From NCBI RefSeq assembly GCF_014155765.1, contig NZ_SCKT01000008.1:52550-116549 (forward strand): a stretch of 64,000 bases of DNA, written 5' to 3'. This stretch comes from Pantoea dispersa. GTDB taxonomy: Bacteria; Pseudomonadota; Gammaproteobacteria; Enterobacterales; Enterobacteriaceae. Shown here one piece after another: positions 21,035-29,825 of the stretch (positions within the stretch are counted from its first letter, which is position 1; each line of letters starts with the position of its first letter). The position numbers and the translations under genes are program-made. A model generated the notes under the pieces. It was not told the DNA's origin. It saw nothing but the letters and a program-made list of their open reading frames with translations, and made no database searches.

Positions 21035-23095
21035 TCACTTTTTGCTTTTCATCTGCTGGAGCACGTTGCTGCACTGATTATCATCGGTGTCGCTTGGTGA
21101 AATCAACGCCAGCAGTGCGGCCGCCGGCGCGACCACTGCCCCCAGCGCGACGGCTGCGGCACCACGCGCCAGCAGCGGACCGGCTTTGACTCCGGCATCC
21201 GGGTTTTTGAAGGTGCCGCGCACATACAGCGGCGAACGCAGCGTAATGATACGAATGCCCTTGCTCTCCGGATTGATCGACAGATCCAGTCGCTCATTAG
21301 CAAAGTTAGCGTTGCCGGTAACGTTAATCACCGCGTTCTCGGTATCAAACACGAACAGACGCGGCGTCGCCAGTCCCTGACGGATATTCAGGTCGGTCGC
21401 GGCACAGTTGATGCGCACCTCATCGTCGCCAAACAGTTTACCCACCACATAGTTACCGACGTTCAGCCCGGCAATCTCCATCAGGCTGCGACTGATCAGG
21501 CCATCGTTCATCAACAGTTTCAGCTCGCCATTGCTGGTGCCCAGCAGGTCGGCCACCGAATTGCCGGTGCCGGTCAGGCTGGCATCCCCGTTGAGCTGGC
21601 CGAGACTACGCTGCATGGCGGTGACATCCGGGAACAGCTGACGCAGTTGCAGCTTGCGCGCATGCAGGTCGGCGCGGCCGCGCATCGGTGAGCGATCGCC
21701 CTCCAGATGGATGGTCGAATTAATGCTGCCGCCGGCCATGCCGAAGCGCAGCGGATCCAGCAGCAGGTCGCCATTTTTCAGCTGCAGATGGGTATAGAGA
21801 TCGCTGAGCGGCAGCTTGCTGCTGTGCTCGATACGCTTGCCGCTGAACTTCACGTCAGCGTCCATCACATCCCAGTTTTTGGTATCGAACTTGTCATGTG
21901 GCAACACGCGATCCGCCGGCTGGGTGCTGGCCTCACCGCGCTGCGCTTTGGCCTGCGCCGTTTTTTCACTGCCCTTGCCGGAGTTAACCCCAATCAGCGG
22001 CCCAAGGTCCGCCATACGCAGCTGGTTCGACGTCAGCTCGCCGCTCAGCGTCGGACGCGGTTTGCCCTGACGATAGCTGAGCGAACCGTGAATATCGCTG
22101 TCACCAATATGACCGTTGAATTTTTCGTAGCGGAACAGCGGCCCTTTCTCTTCATTGAAACGCGCAATCAGGTGGCCGTCAGTTTCATATGGTGGCGTGT
22201 CCGGCAGCAGCACGCCGGTTAAGCCGTACAGATTTGCCAGCGTGTCGCCGGAGAAACGCAGCCGCACATCCAGCCCGCCGAGATTGAGCGGATCCTGCAG
22301 GGTGCCATCCACGCGCACACGTGTGGTGCCGTTGCGTACGTCGAGCTGCAACGGGAACGGCGTGGTTTTGCTGCGCAGCGACAACATACCGCCAATCTTA
22401 CCGTCACCATCGAGTTTCTGGTTGTTGTAGGTCCCGCTCGCCTGCCAGCCAAACACAAAATCGCCGGCCCCTTTTTGCTGGTCGTTACCGCCCGCGACCT
22501 GCGCGTACGGCACCGGTTTACCCAGCGGATTGATCTTCACCGTGACATCGGCTTTGTTGATGGCGTCGCGATAGCGCAGCTGTCCCTGATCGAACAGGAT
22601 ATTATCAAGGCGGAATGACCATGCCGAAGGCGGCGCATTGGGGTCGCTGTTTTCGCTGCTGGCGAGGTTGAAGGTCCAGTTATTTTTCTTATCGGCGGTC
22701 TGCACCAGTCGCGCATCCGGCTGCTGCATCTTAATCCACGGCAGGTAAATCTCTTTGTGCAGCAGCGCCAGCGGCGCCAGCGTGGCTTCCACCCGCTGCA
22801 AATGCACCATTGTCACTTCCGGCACGCTGGGCGGATTACCGAGCATGACATCGTCAGCGTGTACCTGCGGCCACGGTACCCAGCTGCGCCAGCCTGGTTC
22901 TTCGCGATTGCGCACCCAGGCCACGCCAAGATCGCCGCGAATAGCGAACGGTCGGTTCAGTTCTGCCGAGACTTTCTGGTTGATGGTTGGCTTCAGGCGG
23001 TTCCAGTCAAAGGTGGCGATAATCACCACGACCACCACAACCAGCAACAATAAAATCCCGACCACCCAGCTAATTATTTTTCCTGTACGCGACAT
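21035..23095 (-). CDS. yhjG: AsmA-family inner-membrane protein YhjG
   Basis: This 686-residue protein has one N-terminal membrane helix (about residues 7-31), followed by a long periplasmic AsmA/YhjG region; SAELNRPFAIRGDLGV near 48 and the C-terminal SKGIRIITLRSPLYVRGTF block match E. coli YhjG (691 aa). AsmA-like proteins are bridge-like proteins linked to phospholipid movement to the outer membrane; the role of YhjG itself is not settled. The start at 23095 follows an AAGGAGGAG ribosome binding site; a start 8 codons upstream would include that site. It lies downstream of pdeH on the same strand, 61 bp apart. Confidence 0.9.
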   Translation of the reverse strand: MSRTGKIISWVVGILLLLVVVVVVIIATFDWNRLKPTINQKVSAELNRPFAIRGDLGVAWVRNREEPGWRSWVPWPQVHADDVMLGNPPSVPEVTMVHLQRVEATLAPLALLHKEIYLPWIKMQQPDARLVQTADKKNNWTFNLASSENSDPNAPPSAWSFRLDNILFDQGQLRYRDAINKADVTVKINPLGKPVPYAQVAGGNDQQKGAGDFVFGWQASGTYNNQKLDGDGKIGGMLSLRSKTTPFPLQLDVRNGTTRVRVDGTLQDPLNLGGLDVRLRFSGDTLANLYGLTGVLLPDTPPYETDGHLIARFNEEKGPLFRYEKFNGHIGDSDIHGSLSYRQGKPRPTLSGELTSNQLRMADLGPLIGVNSGKGSEKTAQAKAQRGEASTQPADRVLPHDKFDTKNWDVMDADVKFSGKRIEHSSKLPLSDLYTHLQLKNGDLLLDPLRFGMAGGSINSTIHLEGDRSPMRGRADLHARKLQLRQLFPDVTAMQRSLGQLNGDASLTGTGNSVADLLGTSNGELKLLMNDGLISRSLMEIAGLNVGNYVVGKLFGDDEVRINCAATDLNIRQGLATPRLFVFDTENAVINVTGNANFANERLDLSINPESKGIRIITLRSPLYVRGTFKNPDAGVKAGPLLARGAAAVALGAVVAPAAALLALISPSDTDDNQCSNVLQQMKSKK

Positions 23096-23156
23096 TTTGC
23101 CTCCTCCTTGCCCTTTCACGTCTCCTTAAAGATAGTCGAGACGCGGCAGAACGGAA

Positions 23157-23930
23157 TTACGGAAGCTCAAGTACCAGGTTTTCCAGCTGGTTAAACGGCA
23201 GCGGACGTGAAAAATAATAGCCCTGTGCGGCCATGGCGGGCGAGTTGCGTACCTGCTGCCACTCCTCCTCGTTTTCCACCCCTTCGACGATCACGCCGTT
23301 ACAGTAACGATTGATCAGCGCCAGCAGCATGGAGAACAGCGAGCGGCCCTCATCACTGGCGCGCAACAGCATAAACAGCTCGCGCGAAAGCTTGATGTAG
23401 TCGTAGCGCAGTTCGGTCAGCGCGGAGAAGTTCGCCATGCCAGACCCAAAGTCATCCAGCCACAGCGGGCCCAGCTCCGGCATCTGCGCCACCATCTCTT
23501 CCTGCGGCAGCGCGTGATGCTCGGTCAGTTCGAAGCGCACCCACGGCAGCTGGACGATCAGCGCGCGCACGGGCGCATGCTGCTGAATGGCCAGTAACGT
23601 GGGCCCATCAATATTGACGGAGGCCACCAGCTGACGCTGGCTGAAGAAGGAAGCCCACTGTAATAACAGTTCAAGCTGCTCCTGGACGATGTCGAGACGC
23701 TGGGCAATGGTCAGCGCCTCGAAATAGTCTTCGGGTGACACGTTTTGCTCAGGTGCGGCGGGATGCACCACGGCGGTAAGCAGTTCAATAGCCAGTAAGC
23801 GGCCAGAAACCTGGTAAATCGGCTGGAAAGTGTAGCACCGTTGGCACTGCTGCCAGTAGAGACGGGTTTCCTGTTGTTGCTCAAGTTCGGGAGAAAAAGG
23901 CAGCCGATGACTCAAATTCTTCATCACCAT
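23157..23930 (-). CDS. pdeH: c-di-GMP phosphodiesterase PdeH
   Basis: PdeH (YhjH) is the stand-alone EAL phosphodiesterase that keeps c-di-GMP low in flagellated cells, relieving YcgR braking. The 257-residue protein is an EAL domain with the variant ELL in LLAIELLT (also ELL in the active E. coli enzyme), VNIDGPTL, FELTEH, LDDFGSGMANFS and VIVEGVENEEEW, so the metal-binding residues are kept. The start at 23930 has AGGA 9 nt upstream. A near-consensus sigma-28 promoter precedes it, placing it in the flagellar regulon. Confidence 0.94.
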   Translation of the reverse strand: MVMKNLSHRLPFSPELEQQQETRLYWQQCQRCYTFQPIYQVSGRLLAIELLTAVVHPAAPEQNVSPEDYFEALTIAQRLDIVQEQLELLLQWASFFSQRQLVASVNIDGPTLLAIQQHAPVRALIVQLPWVRFELTEHHALPQEEMVAQMPELGPLWLDDFGSGMANFSALTELRYDYIKLSRELFMLLRASDEGRSLFSMLLALINRYCNGVIVEGVENEEEWQQVRNSPAMAAQGYYFSRPLPFNQLENLVLELP

Positions 23931-23981
23931 GGTGTTTTCCTGGTTGGTATTGAGTGCCTGCAAATAGCATCTCAGCGGCAA

Positions 23982-24008
23982 GTATCGGCTCTCCCCTGGA
24001 TAACTTTA
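23982..24008 (-). promoter_or_regulatory. Sigma-28 (FliA) promoter of pdeH
   Basis: On the minus strand TAAAGTTA, 11 nt, GCCGATAC is found about 50 nt before the pdeH start. The enterobacterial FliA consensus is TAAAGTTT-N11-GCCGATAA, so 14 of 16 defined positions match with exact spacing. E. coli pdeH is a class 3 flagellar gene, which agrees with this. A transcript would start near 23974. Confidence 0.88.
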
Positions 24009-24130
24009 TTGGTCTGCGCAGCCACACGAGCTGTTGAGTCTAGCAGCGTGTCTGCGGCTTAATCGGCAAAACAACCCCCGGTTTGGCCGCTAAATCGGTG
24101 CAGAAGCGCGGTTTTACGCCTTAAGGCAAA

Positions 24131-24147
24131 TTAAAACAGCGTTTTAA
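24131..24147. promoter_or_regulatory. Candidate KdgR operator before kdgK
   Basis: The palindrome TTAAAAC-AGC-GTTTTAA lies 67 bp before the kdgK start within A/T-rich flanks, resembling the KdgR box (about AAAAYNNNRTTTT). KdgR represses pectate/KDG catabolism genes, including kdgK, in enterobacteria. A TTGACG sequence follows at 24154 and could be a -35 box, so bound repressor would sit at the promoter. Confidence 0.6.
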
Positions 24148-24213
24148 AAAGCATTGACGACTGCCATACCAGACGCGAGACTAGAGCGCAGCATTCACTA
24201 CAGGCCAAACACC

Positions 24214-25152
24214 ATGACGCAGAAAACCATCGCCATTATTGGCGAATGCATGATTGAGCTGTCCGAAAAAGGTGAGAACATCAAACGCGGCTTTGGCGGC
24301 GATACGCTGAATACCGCAGTCTATCTGGCACGGCAGAGCGATCCCAGCCAGCTGCGTGTGGAGTATGTCACCGCGCTTGGCACCGACAGCTTCAGCGACC
24401 AGATGATCGCGGCCTGGCAGCAGGAGCAGGTGCACACGCAACTGGTGCAGCGCCTGCCGGACAAAATGCCCGGGCTTTACTTCATCGAAACCGATGCCCA
24501 CGGCGAGCGCACCTTTTGGTACTGGCGCAGCGATGCTGCCGCGCGCTTCTGGCTGGATAGTCCGCAGGCCGGGGCCATCTGTCAGCAGCTGGCGCATTAC
24601 GACTATCTCTACCTGAGCGGCATCAGCCTGGCGATCCTGCCTGAGGCCAGCCGCGAAAAGCTGATGGCGCTGCTCAGTGCCTGCCGGCAAAACGGTGGCA
24701 CCGTGATTTTTGACAACAACTACCGGCCGCGTCTGTGGGCGGATAGCGCCAGTGCGCAGCAGGCGTATGCGGCGATGCTACGCCACACCGATATCGCCTT
24801 CCTGACGCTGGATGATGAACACCTGCTGTGGGGCGAACAGCCGCTGGCGGACGTGATTGCGCGCACGCGCGCCGCCGGCGTGCAGGAGATTGTGATCAAA
24901 CGTGGTGCTGACTCCTGCCTGGTGGCGCGCGGCGACGAGCCGCTGCGGGACATTGCGGCCATCAAACTGGCTCCGGCGCAGATTGTCGATACCACCGCCG
25001 CAGGTGACTCCTTCAGCGCCGGTTATCTGGCCGTGCGCCTCGCGGGTGGCAGCGTGGAGCAGGCCGCTGCGCGCGGCCATCTCACCGCCAGTACGGTGAT
25101 CCAGCATCGCGGCGCGATTATTCCGCCCAGCGCGATGCCAAAAACCGTTTAA
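24214..25152 (+). CDS. kdgK: 2-keto-3-deoxygluconate kinase
   Basis: KdgK phosphorylates 2-keto-3-deoxygluconate to KDPG for the Entner-Doudoroff aldolase, in the breakdown of hexuronates and pectin. The 312-residue PfkB-family sugar kinase begins MTQKTIAIIGECMIELSEKG, has GGDTLNTAVYLAR near 28, and the C-terminal anion hole/catalytic base in DTTAAGDSFSAGY. The start at 24214 matches the family length (309); the reading frame stays open upstream to 24154 but without similarity. A palindromic KdgR-like site lies upstream. Confidence 0.94.
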   Translation: MTQKTIAIIGECMIELSEKGENIKRGFGGDTLNTAVYLARQSDPSQLRVEYVTALGTDSFSDQMIAAWQQEQVHTQLVQRLPDKMPGLYFIETDAHGERTFWYWRSDAAARFWLDSPQAGAICQQLAHYDYLYLSGISLAILPEASREKLMALLSACRQNGGTVIFDNNYRPRLWADSASAQQAYAAMLRHTDIAFLTLDDEHLLWGEQPLADVIARTRAAGVQEIVIKRGADSCLVARGDEPLRDIAAIKLAPAQIVDTTAAGDSFSAGYLAVRLAGGSVEQAAARGHLTASTVIQHRGAIIPPSAMPKTV

Positions 25153-25163
25153 CACCGCACACG

Positions 25164-25201
25164 ATTGTCGCGCCGCGCTGCCTGCTACGCGTCGCGACAA
25201 T
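25164..25201 (+). terminator. Possible kdgK terminator
   Basis: Nine-bp arms ATTGTCGCG and CGCGACAAT enclose about 20 nt; the right arm runs into TTTCCCC. It begins 12 nt after the kdgK stop. The large loop makes it a weaker candidate than a compact hairpin. Confidence 0.4.
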
Positions 25202-25548
25202 TTCCCCTCTGCCCTGACGGCAAATTGATTATTGCGCTGAAAAATATCACCGCGAAAATTTGGCTTAATGACGCAGATTCACCGGGCAATTTTTACTAAT
25301 GACGCACGCCATCCAGCCGTCTCTCTGCCTGACGCTCACCACTTAAATGCCGCTAATCAGACTGATTTAAATTCAATGCATTACGACGATAAACCCGACC
25401 GCCAGGCATAGTCCGAAACTGGCGACGCCGGCGGTTTTCGGCTGGACGATCGCGCGAAAAAAGACCATGTTTTAATCAACCACAGCAGGAAGCTGTCAGG
25501 TCGACCGCGAACACAATAACGACAACATGACTCGCTCAGGACAGATTT
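25202..25548. other. Intergenic region before the esterase gene
   Basis: No gene is seen. The stretch is more A/T-rich than its surroundings. It contains AAAGAC-CAT-GTTTTA near 25458-25472, a degenerate match to the KdgR-type palindrome found before kdgK, and AGGACAG just before the esterase ATG as ribosome binding site. The regulatory reading is weak. Confidence 0.35.
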
Positions 25549-26421
25549 ATGCACACAGAAATTATCAATATCTGGCCGCACGGCGACGCGCCAGGCGCGA
25601 GTGACTCGCGCGCTCAGCCGCAGATCGTCGATTTGGCCAGAGAGTTCGAACCTTACGACCGCGCCGCCACCGGCGTGCGCTGTCCGGAGATGGCGATCTG
25701 GCATCCGGAAACCTCAAACGGTATCACCCTGCTGGTGGCACCGGGCGGCGGGTATCAGCGCGTACTGATCGACCGCGAAGGCAGCGCCCTCGCCACCTTT
25801 TTCACCTCGATGGGTTACACACTGGCGGTAATGACCTATCGCCTGCCGTACGACGGCCATCATGAAGGACCGGATGCGCCGCTGGCTGATGCCCAGCGTG
25901 CGGTGCGCGTGCTGCGCGAGCGCTCACAGCGCGGCCTGAACGGAAAGTACATCGTGATGATGGGCTTTTCGGCCGGCGGGCACGTGGCCGCCAGCCTCGG
26001 CACCCGCTTTGGCGAAAAAATCTATCCGCTGCAGGATCAGGCCGACAGCCTGTCACCGCGGCCTGATGCGATGGTACTGCTTTATCCGGTCATTAGCATG
26101 CGCGACGGTCTGGCGCATGAAAGTTCACGCACCCGCCTGCTGGGCGCGTGGCCGGATCAGAAAAGCATTGAGGCTTATTCGCTGGAGACGCGCGTGCACG
26201 GCCAGACGCCGCCGACGCTGCTGATCCACGCCGCTGACGATGAGACGGTTTCCGTTAATAACAGCATGGTGTTTTTCAGTGCCCTGCGTGAGCACAAGGT
26301 ACCGGCGGAAATTCACTTTTATCAGAAAGGTGGCCACGGATTTGGGATTCGTGGCGTGGCGGATCTGCCGCTGGCCAGCTGGCCGATGCTGGTGACCGAA
26401 TGGCTGCGCGCAAAGACCTGA
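25549..26421 (+). CDS. Alpha/beta hydrolase, probable carbohydrate esterase
   Basis: This 290-residue cytoplasmic protein (no signal peptide) has an alpha/beta-hydrolase fold of the acetyl-esterase/acetylxylan-esterase-like group. Visible motifs are LLVAPGGGYQRV near 65 (oxyanion hole), the nucleophile elbow GFSAGGH near 143, the acid in HAADDETV near 230, and the histidine in GGHGFG near 266, so the Ser-Asp-His triad is complete. E. coli has no gene here between kdgK and yhjJ. Its place beside kdgK suggests a role in plant-sugar ester breakdown, but substrate is unknown; annotations as xylanase for such proteins are not supported by the fold. Confidence 0.8.
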   Translation: MHTEIINIWPHGDAPGASDSRAQPQIVDLAREFEPYDRAATGVRCPEMAIWHPETSNGITLLVAPGGGYQRVLIDREGSALATFFTSMGYTLAVMTYRLPYDGHHEGPDAPLADAQRAVRVLRERSQRGLNGKYIVMMGFSAGGHVAASLGTRFGEKIYPLQDQADSLSPRPDAMVLLYPVISMRDGLAHESSRTRLLGAWPDQKSIEAYSLETRVHGQTPPTLLIHAADDETVSVNNSMVFFSALREHKVPAEIHFYQKGGHGFGIRGVADLPLASWPMLVTEWLRAKT

Positions 26422-26429
26422 TGCCTCTG

Positions 26430-26543
26430 CTACGTTGAACCGCAGCGGCGCTGGCGGCGCGCGTTCATCCTGGTCGCTTACGTAAGCTCCTGAGGAAGAA
26501 CACCCGTGCCGCCTTACTGCAGCGCACCTTATTGCGGGGATTC
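26430..26543. repeat. ERIC-like element (degenerate, with insertion)
   Basis: The stretch TTGAACCGCAGCGGCGCTGG...CGCGTTCATCCTGGTC...GCTTACGTAAGCTCCTGAGG follows the order of the reverse ERIC consensus (GCAGC, TTGGC, GTTCAC, CTTAC, GTAAGCTCCTGGGG). The expected terminal GGGGATTCA occurs about 45 nt later, suggesting an insertion inside the element. It lies between the convergent esterase and yhjJ genes, a typical ERIC position. Confidence 0.6.
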
Positions 26544-26555
26544 ATGCACCCTGTG

Positions 26556-28070
26556 TTATGACGAGGGTTGAGCCGCATCGGTCGCGGTCGCGCTGCCATT
26601 ATTTTCGGGTTTAGCTTCGTCCGGGGTAGCAGCGGCGGCAGGCGCATCCGGAACCTTCATCACCTTGTCCCAGCTGTCCTGCAGCATCCTGACGTTGGTT
26701 TCGGGCTCACCCTGCGGCTGAATCAGCACCATGGTGAGCTCCTGCGTTAACTGCTGGCGCAACTCCTGGTTGAGCTGGTCTCGCGTTAACTCGCTGAGAA
26801 ACGCCTGACGCAGTTTCTGGTACTGCTCCGGCGCGATATCCACCACGGAATTCTGCTGCGAGCGCAGACGTTGCCCCATCAGAATATCGGTGTCGGTGCG
26901 CGCGTAGGTGGCAAACAGTTTGTTCAGTTCCAGCAGCTTTTGCGCCATCAGCGCATCAAACTCCTCCTGCGGCAGACCTTTATCACGCACGGTGGCCAGC
27001 TCACGCGCCACCTGGTTCAGGTTCTGCGCCAGCGACGCGTTAGGCGAATCCATGTTAATGGCGCACTGCGCACGCTGATACAGCACGCGACAGTCGAAGC
27101 CAACCTGCACGTTTTGCGCTTTGCTGTCGGCCAGCGCGCGCTGGACGTGCCAGAACAGCGCTTCGCGCGCCAGATCGCTCTGCCAGTAGCGCTGCAGATT
27201 CTGCGAGTCGCGGATTGGCTGCCATGGCGTATCCCACACCAGCGACAGGCGATCCTGCATCATGCCGCCGTTAACCAGGTTGATTGGCTGATGCGGCAGC
27301 GGCGACAGCGTGGGCAGCGCCGCGGGCGCCACCCGTTTGCCTTGCAGTGGCGAGAACGCTTTGTTGATCTGCTCCGCCATGCTGCGGCTATCCACGTTGC
27401 CCACCACGTACAGCGTCATGCCGTCCGGCGTGTACCACTGCTGGTAAAAGGCATTAAGCTGCGCGATATCCACCGGCGCGCGCGGCTGTTCGCCCGGGTC
27501 ATGCGCCAGCATGGTCGACCCTTTCAGACGATAGCGCCACCACACATCCTGCGTATTGGGCGGCCAGGTCGCGATGGGATCGGTGGCGGTCAGCGCGGTC
27601 GACACCACCTGCTCATTGATGGTCATTTTACCGGCGGTGGCCGCCAGCCAGCTGAGCGCCTCTTTCAGCAGCTCCGGCCGGTTGTTCGGCAGGCTGAGAT
27701 TGTATTGAGTGAAATCATAAGACGAGATGGCCGGCGGCAGCGGTCGCTGTGGATCCATCGCCTGTTGCCACAGTGCGCGCTGCTGATTGGTATCCAGCGC
27801 GGTGTTATGTACCATCGCCAGACGCGGTAAAAGATGGCTGAACCCGGTTTGCTGGGCGCTTTCCACCAGCGAACCGGTATTAACTATCAGGCGCAGCTCG
27901 ATGCGATCGCTCGGACGTTGTGGTGTGGTCAGCAGCTGCCAGCTGAAACCATTGTCCAGTTTGCCTTCCTGCCAGGCGGGATCAGGCTGAAGTGTTTCGG
28001 CGTGGACGCCGAAGCCAGATGCCGCAAGCAGCCATCCGCCAACCAAAAGCCGAATTCTGGTGCCCTGCAT
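26556..28070 (-). CDS. yhjJ: M16 peptidase-like protein YhjJ, zinc site lost
   Basis: A 504-residue protein with an N-terminal signal peptide (cleavage near VHA-ET at residue 24), so probably periplasmic, followed by an insulinase-like M16 domain pair. The M16 zinc motif HxxEH is replaced by HLLPR in GFSHLLPRLA near residue 77; E. coli YhjJ has the same kind of loss (HFIPR). It is therefore unlikely to be a protease; the C-terminal half with FATYARTDTDILMGQR is strongly conserved. The last 35 residues are Ala/Pro/Asp-rich. It is convergent with the esterase gene. Confidence 0.9.
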   Translation of the reverse strand: MQGTRIRLLVGGWLLAASGFGVHAETLQPDPAWQEGKLDNGFSWQLLTTPQRPSDRIELRLIVNTGSLVESAQQTGFSHLLPRLAMVHNTALDTNQQRALWQQAMDPQRPLPPAISSYDFTQYNLSLPNNRPELLKEALSWLAATAGKMTINEQVVSTALTATDPIATWPPNTQDVWWRYRLKGSTMLAHDPGEQPRAPVDIAQLNAFYQQWYTPDGMTLYVVGNVDSRSMAEQINKAFSPLQGKRVAPAALPTLSPLPHQPINLVNGGMMQDRLSLVWDTPWQPIRDSQNLQRYWQSDLAREALFWHVQRALADSKAQNVQVGFDCRVLYQRAQCAINMDSPNASLAQNLNQVARELATVRDKGLPQEEFDALMAQKLLELNKLFATYARTDTDILMGQRLRSQQNSVVDIAPEQYQKLRQAFLSELTRDQLNQELRQQLTQELTMVLIQPQGEPETNVRMLQDSWDKVMKVPDAPAAAATPDEAKPENNGSATATDAAQPSS

Positions 28071-28249
28071 GTGAACCCCTACTCAAACAGATAAACGCTC
28101 GTGCGCGCCATAGGCGGCCGCTTTTCAGCGAACCACGGCGGCAGGCTGCCGCCACGTTTATTCAACGACAGACTCTTTGACCACAGGAAGGCCAGGATGT
28201 CGCGCGACGAGGAAAAAAATCGGGAAAAAAATCAATGGGGTTATTATGC

Positions 28250-28286
28250 AAATGCCCGCTGTCAGGGCAAGCGACAGCGGGCATTT
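28250..28286 (-). terminator. dctA terminator
   Basis: A perfect 14-bp stem AAATGCCCGCTGTC/GACAGCGGGCATTT with a 9-nt loop lies 27 nt past the dctA stop codon. The A/T ends of the stem supply short U runs on both strands. Confidence 0.85.
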
Positions 28287-28312
28287 CACGACAAATTAAC
28301 GCAAATAGAGGA

Positions 28313-29593
28313 TTACGCGCTGGTCTGTGAAGCGTTATTGACCTTTTTCGCTGAAGAAAGCGTCGCTTTCATCTGCGCTTCATCGAGCTGGCCGACCCAC
28401 TTCGCCACCACCACAGTCGCCACACCGTTACCCACCAGGTTGGTGAGCGCACGGGCTTCCGACATGAAGCGGTCAATGCCGAGAATCAGCGCCAGACCGG
28501 CCACCGGCAGATGTCCCACCGCCGACAGCGTAGCCGCCAGCACGATAAAGCCACTGCCGGTCACCCCTGCCGCGCCTTTGGAGGAGAGCAGCAGCACCAC
28601 TAACAGCGTGATCTGGTGGAAGACATCCATGTGGGCGTTGGTCGCCTGAGCGATAAACACCGCCGCCATGGTCAGGTAAATCGACGTGCCATCGAGGTTG
28701 AACGAGTAGCCAGTTGGAATCACCAGCCCGACCACCGATTTCTTACAGCCCAGCTTCTCCATCTTGTCCAGCATGCGCGGCAGCGCCGACTCGGACGAAG
28801 ACGTTCCCAGTACAATCAGCAGCTCTTCTTTGATGTAGGCAACAAACTTGAAGATGTTGAAGCCGGCCCAGCGGGCAATAATGCCCAGCACAATCACCAC
28901 GAACAGTACGCAGGTGATGTAGAAGCAGATGATCAGCTGACCGAGCTGCACCAGCGATCCGACACCATATTTACCGATGGTGAACGCCATGGCGCCGAAC
29001 GCACCAATCGGCGCCAGACGCATGATCATGTTGATCACGCCAAAAATCACCTTCGAGAAGCTCTCGATGACGTTGAACATCACGGTGCCGGCGTTACCGA
29101 GGCGATGCAGCGCAAAGCCAAACAGGATAGCGAACAGCAGCACCTGCAGGATGTTACCGCTGGCGAAGGCACCGACCACGCTGTTCGGGATCACGTCCAG
29201 CAGGAAGGCAATCACGCCCTGCTGCTCAGCCTGCTGCGCGTAGACCGCAACCGCTTTGGCATCCAGCGTCGCCGGATCGACGTTCATTCCCGCGCCCGGC
29301 TGGATCACGTTGACCACCACCAGACCGATAATCAGCGCGATGGTGCTGACAATTTCGAAATAGAGCAGCGCTACTGCGCCGGTCCGTCCAACTGCTTTCA
29401 TGCTCTCCATGCCGGCAATACCGGTCACCACCGTACAGAAAATCACGGGGGCGATGATCATCTTGATCAGCTTAACGAAGCCATCGCCAAGCGGCTTCAT
29501 TTGCGCGCCTAACTCAGGGTAGTAGTGGCCTAACAGGACGCCGATGCCGATGGCAACCAGCACCTGAAAGTAGAGGCTTTTGAACAGTTTCAT
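28313..29593 (-). CDS. dctA: C4-dicarboxylate:H+ symporter
   Basis: DctA imports succinate, fumarate, malate and aspartate aerobically. The 426-residue protein belongs to the DAACS/SDF family: [18 protein letters not shown] start, [13 protein letters not shown] near 49, the serine-rich [14 protein letters not shown] hairpin near 270, and [14 protein letters not shown] near 301. E. coli DctA has 428 residues. The start at 29593 is chosen by the family N-terminus; an 18-codon upstream extension is not conserved. A minus-strand TATACT about 120 nt upstream could be the -10 box. Confidence 0.95.
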   Translation of the reverse strand: MKLFKSLYFQVLVAIGIGVLLGHYYPELGAQMKPLGDGFVKLIKMIIAPVIFCTVVTGIAGMESMKAVGRTGAVALLYFEIVSTIALIIGLVVVNVIQPGAGMNVDPATLDAKAVAVYAQQAEQQGVIAFLLDVIPNSVVGAFASGNILQVLLFAILFGFALHRLGNAGTVMFNVIESFSKVIFGVINMIMRLAPIGAFGAMAFTIGKYGVGSLVQLGQLIICFYITCVLFVVIVLGIIARWAGFNIFKFVAYIKEELLIVLGTSSSESALPRMLDKMEKLGCKKSVVGLVIPTGYSFNLDGTSIYLTMAAVFIAQATNAHMDVFHQITLLVVLLLSSKGAAGVTGSGFIVLAATLSAVGHLPVAGLALILGIDRFMSEARALTNLVGNGVATVVVAKWVGQLDEAQMKATLSSAKKVNNASQTSA

Positions 29594-29825
29594 AACAGGT
29601 GTCCAGGTATAGACGGCATTCACCGCCATTGTTATGGAGAAACGCATGCGGCAAGCCGCCTGGAAGCGTATGACCTTACCGATGGCGAGGAAAATAACAC
29701 TCTGTTAACAGGATTAGTATACCCTTACATTCCTTACAAAAGTTACAAAACTCTAACTATGAACTGAAACGCTTCAGCACCCCATAACGGTGCAATTCTG
29801 CAAGGAAAATCAATAAATAAGGTGA

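Noticed and set aside
25549-26421. Endo-xylanase
   Set aside because: The fold and triad are those of an alpha/beta-hydrolase esterase; no glycosidase motif is seen.
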